The position numbers and the translations under genes were made by a program. This document shows positions 1 to 5,287 of a DNA stretch of 6,559 bases, one piece after another. The stretch comes from Saprospiraceae bacterium (GTDB lineage: Bacteria > Bacteroidota > Bacteroidia > Chitinophagales > Saprospiraceae): NCBI GenBank assembly GCA_014379065.1, contig JACMMM010000165.1, forward strand, positions 1-6,559, in the 5' to 3' direction. A model generated the notes under the pieces. That model ran no database searches, was not told where the DNA came from, and saw only the letters and a program-made list of their open reading frames with translations. Each line of letters begins with the position of its first letter. Position 1 is the first letter of the stretch.

Positions 1-174
1 CTTCTCTCGTTCTAAATGCAAGATTCCAAGCCCAGCGCCGCGGGTGTGTCGTTTTACCAAGCGCATCAAGTTGACGCCCCATAAAACCAATAAAATAAAA
101 CAGTTAAAATAGATTTGTTCTCTGCTCCATGGGCGCTTGGTCAAAAGACACAAGCGCGGTGCTGGGTCTGGCAT
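1..174 (-). CDS. Possible 5' part of a hypothetical membrane protein gene, running off the left edge
   Basis: Reading the minus strand from the ATG at 174-172 gives 58 codons with no stop before the window edge. The predicted peptide starts MPDPAPRLCLLTKRPW, has one hydrophobic stretch at about residues 21-36 (IYFNCFILLVLWGVNL) that could be a membrane segment, and then a basic stretch (RLVKRHTRG). An in-frame GTG at 201 is an alternative start. I do not recognise a family. Against a real gene: the frame is built almost entirely from an imperfect 39-bp inverted repeat and its AT-rich centre, so the two arms encode each other's antisense, which is unusual for coding DNA. For a real gene: same direction as lon, placed just past lon's terminator hairpin. 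It could equally be chance open frame inside a repeat element. Confidence 0.25.
   Translation of the reverse strand, partial: MPDPAPRLCLLTKRPWSREQIYFNCFILLVLWGVNLMRLVKRHTRGAGLGILHLEREK
26..171. repeat. Imperfect inverted repeat, 39-bp arms with AT-rich centre
   Basis: Positions 26-64 and 133-171 are reverse complements of each other at 32 of 39 positions without gaps; the inner ends match perfectly over 9 bp (ACCAAGCGC in the left arm). The 68-bp centre is AT-rich, including a run of A/T-only words near 80-115. The shape resembles a small non-autonomous mobile element (MITE-like) or an old palindromic dispersed repeat. I could not find a convincing target-site duplication in the flanks, and no transposase is present. 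The arm mismatches suggest an old element or one kept only as RNA structure. Confidence 0.7.
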
Positions 175-211
175 TTTCTGGAGAGCTTGGGGAAAGATCA
201 CGCGGAGCTGA

Positions 212-250
212 AAAACGGCGCATAAGGTATCCTACCTTATGCGCCGTTTT
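212..250 (-). terminator. Hairpin terminator downstream of lon (symmetric, probably bidirectional)
   Basis: Positions 212-229 (AAAACGGCGCATAAGGTA) and 233-250 are perfect reverse complements, an 18-bp stem with a three-base loop (TCC). Read on the minus strand the GC-rich lower stem ends in five T residues, giving a standard intrinsic terminator 34 bp past the lon stop codon. The plus-strand reading also ends in four T residues, so it may work in both directions. It marks the 3' end of the lon transcript and separates lon from whatever lies to the left. Confidence 0.85.
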
Positions 251-283
251 GATTTCACAAAAAATGGAGCGGCTGAATTAACA

Positions 284-2752
284 TCAAGCCTCCGCCCTCA
301 CCCGCTTAGTCCTAGCCGCGCCATTTCCACTAGCCTTCTTAACCGGCTTTTCCAAACCAATCGCAAGTTCCAACACCTCCACCATCCGGTCCACATAATG
401 GAAACTCAGCCCTTTGATATATTCCTGCTCGATTTCGTCCACGTGCTTTTGGTTGTCCTTACAAAGAATGACCTCGCGGAGGCCGGCGCGTTTGGCAGCA
501 AGGATCTTTTCCTTGATGCCGCCCACGGGAAGCACTTTGCCGCGCAGGGTAATCTCACCCGTCATGGCTAAAAATGGCTTGAGCGGCTTGTTCGTAAAGG
601 CCGAAGTAATAGCAGTAAGCATCGTCACGCCCGCTGAAGGCCCGTCTTTGGGGATGGCGCCTTCGGGGATGTGGATGTGGATATCGTTCTTTTCAAACGC
701 CTCGTTATCAATGCCCAACTGGTCAGCATGGGCCCTGATGTAACTGAGAGCGGTGGTAGCGCTTTCTTTCATCACATCGCCGAGATTGCCGGTGAGTTGT
801 AGGCGGCCAGTGCCCTTGTTGAGGCTGACTTCGATGAACAGGATTTCACCACCGACGGAAGTCCAAGCCAAGCCAATGGCTACACCTGGCGATTGCTTTT
901 CTTTGTAAACCTCTGAATCATACTTGGTTGGGCCCAGTATTTTGAGCAGATCTTCGGGCTTAATGGTCATTTCGTATGTTTCTTCCATGGCCACTTTTTT
1001 AGCCACAGAGCGCATCACTGAACCAATTTCCCGGGCCAGATTGCGCACTCCGCTTTCTGCGGTGTAACTCTGCACCATTTTGACCAATGTTTTTTCATTG
1101 ATTTTCACTTGCCCGGGCTTGAGACCGTGGCCTTTGCGCTCAGAAGGCACCAGGTGACGCTTGGCAATTTCCACCTTTTCTTCCAGTGAATAGCCCGCGA
1201 TTTCGATGATCTCCATACGGTCGAGCAAGGCTGGCTGTATGGTGCTAAGCGTGTTGGCAGTGGCGATGAAAAGTACTTTCGAGAGGTCGAATTCAAGTTC
1301 GAGGTAATTGTCGTAAAACGAGGAATTCTGTTCTGGATCTAGCACTTCGAGGAGGGCCGAAGAAGGGTCGCCCCGGAAATCTTTGCCCACTTTATCAATC
1401 TCATCGAGGATGAACACGGGATTTCCCGCCTTCGCTTTTTTCAAAGATTGCACGATCCGTCCCGGTAAAGCGCCAATATAGGTTTTGCGGTGACCACGAA
1501 TTTCGGCCTCATCATGGAGGCCGCCGAGGCTCATGCGGACGTATTTGCGCTTTAAAGCACGCGCTATGCTGGCGCCCAGGGAGGTTTTGCCAACGCCGGG
1601 AGGTCCCACAAGACAAAGTATGGGGGCTTTCATGTCGCCTTTGAGCTTTAAAACAGCCAGGTGCTCCATGATCCGATCCTTCACTTTGGTGAGGCCATAG
1701 TGATCGCGATCCAGGACATGCTGTACTTTTTTTAGGTCAAATTGGTCTTTGGTATATTCATGCCAAGGCAAATCGAGGAGTGTTTCCAAATAGCTGACCC
1801 CAATGGCATATTCGGCAATCTGCGGGTTTACGCGGCGCATTTTATTCACCTCGCGGTTAAATGCCTCTTCGACGGGTTTTGGCCATTTTTTCTTCTTAGA
1901 ACGGCGTACCAGAGCATCTATCTCTTCTTCTTGCGGGTTATTGCCCAGTTCCTCCTGAATAGTTTTGAGTTGCTGATTAAGGTAATAATCGCGCTGCTGC
2001 TTTTCGATGTCCACCCGCACTTTCGACTCGATCTGGTCTTTGAGTTCGAGAAGTTGCAGCTCCGAATCCATGTGCTGAAGAATGGCGCTGGCCTTGTCCT
2101 TGAGGTTGTTGATTTCCAGAATTTCCTGTTTGCTGTTGACCGGAATACCGAGGTTGGAAGCAATAAAATTGAGCAGGAAATTGTCGTTGTTGATGTTTTT
2201 CAACATCACGACGGCCTCAGATGGGATTTGGGGCGAAAGTTCTATGATCTGCCTTGCAGCATCCCGGACGCTGCTGATCATGGCGCGGAATTCGAGCTTG
2301 TTCTTGGGCGGGTCGTATTCGAGGGTGCTGATTTGGCCGACCATATAAGGGTCGTCGTGCATCAGATCGTCGAGGTGGAAACGCTTGCGGCCTTGCAGAA
2401 TGGCCGTGGTGGAGCCGTCGGGCATTTTGAGGAGTTTCAAAATACGGGCCACTGTACCCACGCGGTAGAGGTCGCGGGCAGAAGGGGATTCGATCTTGAG
2501 GTCCTTTTGGGAAAGCACCCCGATGTAGCGGTCGCCTTCGTAGGCGCGTTGCACGGCGCGGATACTCTTGTCGCGTCCCACCGTGATGGGGGTGACAATG
2601 CCGGGAAAAAGCACGGTATTTTTTAACGGAAGGAGGGGCACGGTGTCGGGGAACACCTCACCCGCCTTTTCGTCGTCTTCTTCAAGCGAGAAAAGTGGTA
2701 CGAAATCAGGCTCATCGTCTGACTGCTGCGACATCAAATAATTATCAAACAT
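284..2752 (-). CDS. lon: ATP-dependent protease Lon (endopeptidase La)
   Basis: Lon is a cytoplasmic ring-forming AAA+ serine protease that unfolds and degrades damaged and specific regulatory proteins. The 822-residue frame is full length for LonA. Domain order: LON substrate-binding domain (about 36-240), helical/coiled linker (about 225-330), AAA+ module with Walker A GPPGVGKT (383-390), Walker B VFILDEID (446-453), sensor-1 asparagine in ATAN (497-500), an arginine in LLDR (512), then the protease domain with the catalytic serine in PKDGPSAG (Ser706) and the partner lysine in GGIKEK (Lys749). The last 20 residues form a basic, low-complexity tail. Start choice: two in-frame ATGs exist, at 2752 and 2734 (the latter giving MSQQSDDEPDF). 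A promoter-like box ends two bases before the first ATG, which favours the second; the protein is 816 residues in that case. The gene stands alone, 227 bp after the upstream same-strand gene, and ends at a strong hairpin. Confidence 0.97.
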   Translation of the reverse strand: MFDNYLMSQQSDDEPDFVPLFSLEEDDEKAGEVFPDTVPLLPLKNTVLFPGIVTPITVGRDKSIRAVQRAYEGDRYIGVLSQKDLKIESPSARDLYRVGTVARILKLLKMPDGSTTAILQGRKRFHLDDLMHDDPYMVGQISTLEYDPPKNKLEFRAMISSVRDAARQIIELSPQIPSEAVVMLKNINNDNFLLNFIASNLGIPVNSKQEILEINNLKDKASAILQHMDSELQLLELKDQIESKVRVDIEKQQRDYYLNQQLKTIQEELGNNPQEEEIDALVRRSKKKKWPKPVEEAFNREVNKMRRVNPQIAEYAIGVSYLETLLDLPWHEYTKDQFDLKKVQHVLDRDHYGLTKVKDRIMEHLAVLKLKGDMKAPILCLVGPPGVGKTSLGASIARALKRKYVRMSLGGLHDEAEIRGHRKTYIGALPGRIVQSLKKAKAGNPVFILDEIDKVGKDFRGDPSSALLEVLDPEQNSSFYDNYLELEFDLSKVLFIATANTLSTIQPALLDRMEIIEIAGYSLEEKVEIAKRHLVPSERKGHGLKPGQVKINEKTLVKMVQSYTAESGVRNLAREIGSVMRSVAKKVAMEETYEMTIKPEDLLKILGPTKYDSEVYKEKQSPGVAIGLAWTSVGGEILFIEVSLNKGTGRLQLTGNLGDVMKESATTALSYIRAHADQLGIDNEAFEKNDIHIHIPEGAIPKDGPSAGVTMLTAITSAFTNKPLKPFLAMTGEITLRGKVLPVGGIKEKILAAKRAGLREVILCKDNQKHVDEIEQEYIKGLSFHYVDRMVEVLELAIGLEKPVKKASGNGAARTKRVRAEA

Positions 2753-2753
2753 A

Positions 2754-2780
2754 CAAATAGAAAGGAGTAGGGGGAGACAA
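2754..2780 (-). promoter_or_regulatory. Weak Bacteroidota-type promoter candidate for lon
   Basis: On the minus strand TCTATTTG (2761-2754) matches the Bacteroidota -7 consensus TAnnTTTG at all defined positions but one, and a TTG (2780-2778) lies 16 bp upstream as a possible -33 element, somewhat closer than usual. One-mismatch copies of this consensus occur by chance, so the call is tentative. If real, transcription would start at or after the first lon ATG (2752), and translation would then begin at the second ATG (2734). Confidence 0.25.
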
Positions 2781-2979
2781 GGTTGAAAGCGCCGCGTTTT
2801 TCAGTGACGCAAACATGGGGAAAATCGCTGGAAACAGTGGCGGGAAAAATGATTTTGTGTCAACCTGACAACAAATTTGTCCTCATACGACCATTGCACC
2901 TCATGGCAAACAGCTTGCCAGCCCGAAAAACAGCAGCCTTTGGCAGTCCTTGAACAGGTGATTGCGACAAAACGGCAGG

Positions 2980-4413
2980 TTAAAACCGCAGCAGCACCAA
3001 TTTCAACCTCCCCCTGTATTCTGATGGCACGATACATTCCGAAGCATTCAGTTGCAGCGCATCCCGAAATCGCAGACGCAGGCTTTGATTGAGGGTATTG
3101 AGCAGGCTGTTGCGGTCAAATTCGCCGATAGCGCTCAGCACATACTCGCTGCAAGTGTTTTCATATTTGATTTCGTCGTTGAAAAAGAACCGCATTTTGT
3201 CGGCATTCCGCATGAGAAAATAGGAAGAAAAGGTGCCCTCGTCGTCCTGCGAATATTGTTTTTTGTGCAATGCGGTTTTCCACTGGGCCTGCCCATTGGG
3301 CTGGAGTGCTACCACAAAGACATCGTCGTAATAATAGTCCACGATCATACGCATCCCGTCGCGGAAAAATCCACGCCCCGCCGCTGCGCCCCGCTGAATT
3401 TCGTGATAGCGTTCGGCCACCATGATAATGCCACCGTCTTGCCGCAATAGCAATTCGCGCAGTTGAGCATCGGCAATCCCTCGATTATCCTCTCCCACAT
3501 CTTTTTGCCGGAGGATGGATATGAATTTTTCGTCAAACGGTTCATAACGAAGCACTTGCGCCGAATCTAATCCTGGGACAATGCTGAGATAAAACGCCCC
3601 GTTGGAGCGCTCACGGCCTTTTTCGGTCCAAAGTCCTGCCGCACTCAAACGCTTGTTCAAATTGTCAAAAATAAATCTGGAATCCACCGTCAAGTATGCG
3701 CCGAGCGGCGTGCGGTTGGTGTGAAGCCCGGCCCCGTCGAACCGGAGGATTTTGAGCTCGTGCCGATCCAGTTTGCCCTTTCGGTTGTTTCTTTCTGTTA
3801 TCCAAAAAAATGCCCCTGCATTGCTTAGCGCTGTTTCTGGTTGGCGGTCTTCAAAAAAGTCAGAAGCATCGTCCACCATGGAGCTAGTGTCCCACAACAC
3901 CTGCATTTTGTCCAGCAGAAAACAAGTGGCTTCGATTTGATCGCGTTCGGCGGTGTTGTACACCACGACACAGTTGCGGTCGTCGCTGTGGACCAGGTCG
4001 AGCACGGGGGTGTTGAAAATCCGTTCGCCGTAGTCTTTGATCATCATGCTGTCAATCAAGTTGGCGCCTGGGTCGTACTTGTGCACACGCAAGAGTGTGT
4101 GGCCTCGGCGGCGGATTTGATACACCACCGAAAAGTCATTGCGCCCTGGCACCACGCCCAGCACCCGCATCCCCCGACGATCAAGGTCATCAAGGTCTTT
4201 GCTCCAACTGAGGCGCATTTGAGCATCAAAAGCTTGTACCACAAAATTGTCGTATCGGTCACGAAAGACCAAAACGCGGTCGCGCAACCTTCCAATGAGT
4301 TCGTACCCATAGTCCGAGCGAATGAAAAGCGGGTCGGATACAAGCACCGATTGGCCAGCCAAACCACTGATAGTCAGGCAGAAAAAGGTGAATAGGAGCA
4401 ATAGTTTTCGCAT
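2980..4413 (-). CDS. Secreted protein of unknown function, possible beta-propeller-like
   Basis: I do not recognise a named family. The chosen start (ATG at 4413) gives 477 residues with a clear signal peptide: MRK, a hydrophobic core at residues 4-19, and probable cleavage after LAG (20) before Gln21, so the product is exported and probably periplasmic or outer-surface. The frame is open further upstream to 4509, but that extension is charged and would bury the signal peptide. The mature part has no other membrane segment and is rich in short beta-strand-like stretches with the pattern hydrophobic strand, polar turn, then W-x-x-x-L: for example FVVQAFDAQMRLSWSKDL (57-74) and VFVVALQPNGQAQWKTAL (365-382). 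This looks like repeated blades, suggesting a beta-propeller or WD-like fold; that is inference. The segment KKQYSQDDEGTFSSYFLM (384-401) followed by FFFNDE (409-414) resembles, from memory, conserved segments in uncharacterised Bacteroidota proteins. Divergent from aroQ; lon follows on the same strand after 227 bp. Confidence 0.85.
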   Translation of the reverse strand: MRKLLLLFTFFCLTISGLAGQSVLVSDPLFIRSDYGYELIGRLRDRVLVFRDRYDNFVVQAFDAQMRLSWSKDLDDLDRRGMRVLGVVPGRNDFSVVYQIRRRGHTLLRVHKYDPGANLIDSMMIKDYGERIFNTPVLDLVHSDDRNCVVVYNTAERDQIEATCFLLDKMQVLWDTSSMVDDASDFFEDRQPETALSNAGAFFWITERNNRKGKLDRHELKILRFDGAGLHTNRTPLGAYLTVDSRFIFDNLNKRLSAAGLWTEKGRERSNGAFYLSIVPGLDSAQVLRYEPFDEKFISILRQKDVGEDNRGIADAQLRELLLRQDGGIIMVAERYHEIQRGAAAGRGFFRDGMRMIVDYYYDDVFVVALQPNGQAQWKTALHKKQYSQDDEGTFSSYFLMRNADKMRFFFNDEIKYENTCSEYVLSAIGEFDRNSLLNTLNQSLRLRFRDALQLNASECIVPSEYRGRLKLVLLRF

Positions 4414-4516
4414 TAAAAGAGCAAATTTTGAGAGTGTACTTGAGCCTAAAGCTCGGAAGCTGGTTTTTGTTGCCAAGTAGTGTTTTACTTTTTCAGGAAC
4501 CCATTGCAAGCCTTAA

Positions 4517-4532
4517 AACCGATTAATCGGTT
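4517..4532. promoter_or_regulatory. Perfect 16-bp palindrome between divergent genes, candidate operator
   Basis: AACCGATTAATCGGTT is a perfect 16-bp palindrome. It lies 103 bp before the start codon of the minus-strand secreted-protein gene and 73 bp before that of aroQ, a typical place for the binding site of a dimeric helix-turn-helix regulator acting on one or both promoters. No repeat of the motif was seen elsewhere in the window, and no regulator gene is present. The stem has no loop, so it fits protein binding on DNA better than RNA folding. Function is inferred. Confidence 0.4.
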
Positions 4533-4555
4533 ATCTAAATGCAACGTCTTTTTTT

Positions 4556-4573
4556 CCACGACTGAAGTCGTGG
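4556..4573. repeat. Short hairpin CCACGAC-TGAA-GTCGTGG, REP-like
   Basis: A 7-bp perfect stem closes a TGAA tetraloop (or 8 bp with a two-base loop), 32 bp before the aroQ start codon. A run of seven T residues precedes it on the plus strand; no T-run follows the stem on either strand, so it is not an intrinsic terminator. From memory, this palindromic core is a common dispersed element in various bacterial genomes and is sometimes found with IS200/IS605-type transposases, but I cannot check that here. It may sit in the aroQ leader RNA. Confidence 0.6.
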
Positions 4574-4605
4574 GTTTGTCCAAAAATAGAGAGAATTTTG
4601 CACCC

Positions 4606-5028
4606 ATGAAAATCCTCATCATAAACGGCCCAAACCTTAATTTGTTAGGAACGCGCGAGCCGGAAATTTATGGCAGTAAAACCTTTGAATCATTTTTTGA
4701 AGATTTGAAGGCCAATCTGCCCAATGTGGAACTCGAATATTTTCAGAGCAACCACGAAGGCGCCCTGCTCGACAAGCTCCATGAAGCAGGTTTTAGTGCC
4801 GACGGCATCGTGCTCAACGCAGGTGCGCTCACCCATACTTCCCTCGCGCTGGCCGATGCGGTGGCCGCCATTTCCACGCCGGTCATTGAAGTACATATCA
4901 GCAATGTACACCGTCGCGAGCCTTTCCGACATCATTCTTATTTGTCGGCCCATTGTGTGGGGAGTATTGTCGGACTCGGGTTGGAGGGTTATCGGCTGGC
5001 GGTGCTTTGGTTTTTGAAAAAGGGTTGA
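4606..5028 (+). CDS. aroQ: 3-dehydroquinate dehydratase, type II
   Basis: AroQ catalyses the third step of the shikimate pathway, 3-dehydroquinate to 3-dehydroshikimate, in the cytoplasm; type II enzymes form dodecamers. The 140-residue product is of normal length. Visible family motifs: INGPNLNLLGTREPEIYG (6-23), containing the active-site arginine (Arg17) and catalytic tyrosine (Tyr22); FQSNHEG (46-52); LNAGALTHTS (70-79) with Asn71 and His77; and EVHISNVHRREPFRHHS (95-111) with the catalytic His97 and substrate-binding Ser99, Arg104 and Arg108. The ATG at 4606 is chosen because the family begins with MKILIINGPNLN; the frame stays open upstream to 4480 but that part has no homology pattern and contains the hairpin. 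No Shine-Dalgarno sequence is seen. Transcribed alone, divergent from the secreted-protein gene; a TTGGAC repeat structure follows about 85 bp after the stop. Confidence 0.97.
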   Translation: MKILIINGPNLNLLGTREPEIYGSKTFESFFEDLKANLPNVELEYFQSNHEGALLDKLHEAGFSADGIVLNAGALTHTSLALADAVAAISTPVIEVHISNVHRREPFRHHSYLSAHCVGSIVGLGLEGYRLAVLWFLKKG

Positions 5029-5098
5029 GCCCGTATTTTACCGCAAATATTAGCCAATTCACTGATTTCCTTTCGGCATCTCCTTCCTATGGCGGTAC

Positions 5099-5189
5099 AT
5101 TCGCCGTCTTCATTGGACGTTGGATTGCTGGACTTTAGATATTGGACGCTGGACATTGGACATTGGAAGTTGGACTTTGGACGGCGAAT
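5099..5189. repeat. 10-bp inverted pair enclosing the left TTGGAC arm
   Basis: ATTCGCCGTC at 5099-5108 and GACGGCGAAT at 5180-5189 are exact reverse complements. They flank the left half of the TTGGAC array, so an RNA of this region could fold either with this stem or with the long left-right array stem; the right member overlaps the end of the left arm by a few bases. It may also be the scar of how the repeat was inserted or copied. Biological meaning is unknown. Confidence 0.45.
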
Positions 5190-5269
5190 CTTTGACTGTG
5201 TGAGCTTTTGTCCAACGTCTAAAGTCCAACATCCAATGTCCAATATCCAAAGTCCAACATCCAGTGTCC
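5115..5269. repeat. Degenerate TTGGAC-word array forming a large imperfect inverted repeat
   Basis: The left arm (5115-5182) is a string of words related to TTGGAC spaced about 6-9 bp apart, such as TTGGACG, TTGGATTGC, TGGACTTTAGATA, TTGGACGC, TGGACA, TTGGACA, TTGGAAG, TTGGACTTTGGAC. The right arm (5210-5269) carries the complementary words GTCCAAC, GTCCAAT, ATCCAA and so on. Reverse-complemented, the right arm aligns with the left over most of its length, including a shared TGGACTTTrGATATTGGAC block, with an indel of about 10 bp near the centre; the loop is 5183-5209. It fills the gap between aroQ and the CotH-family gene and ends 18 bp before the latter's ATG, so it could be in that gene's leader, or act as a terminator-like structure after aroQ. 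Translated frames through it (WTLDIGHWKLDFG-like) are low-complexity artefacts. Confidence 0.85.
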
Positions 5270-5287
5270 TAAAATCTGTATCCATCT

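Noticed and set aside
1742..2626. Long plus-strand open frame (294 codons) opposite lon
   Set aside because: It is antisense to the conserved Lon N-domain and linker; its composition follows from the codon bias of lon and it shows no protein family pattern.
2871..2880. 10-bp palindrome ACAAATTTGT upstream of lon
   Set aside because: Short, AT-rich palindromes are common by chance; an overlapping one-mismatch TAnnTTTG box has no properly spaced -33 partner.
2904..2920. Small hairpin TGGCAA-ACAGC-TTGCCA between lon and the secreted-protein gene
   Set aside because: Only a 6-bp stem with no T-run on the minus strand, so not a convincing terminator; likely chance.
2801..3037. 78-codon minus-strand frame overlapping the end of the secreted-protein gene
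   Set aside because: Overlaps the end of a better-supported gene in another frame, is Cys-rich in an atypical way, and shows no recognisable domain.
3841..4395. Plus-strand open frame of 184 codons opposite the secreted-protein gene
   Set aside because: Antisense shadow; the minus-strand frame has a proper signal peptide and plausible protein composition, the plus frame does not.
4593..4600. GAATTTTG as a -7 box for aroQ
   Set aside because: One mismatch to consensus, only 14 bp after the nearest TTG and 5 bp before the ATG; too poor a fit to annotate.
5115..5269. CRISPR-like array
   Set aside because: Units are 6-9 bp, degenerate and inverted in two halves; no constant repeats of 24-40 bp and no spacers or cas genes.
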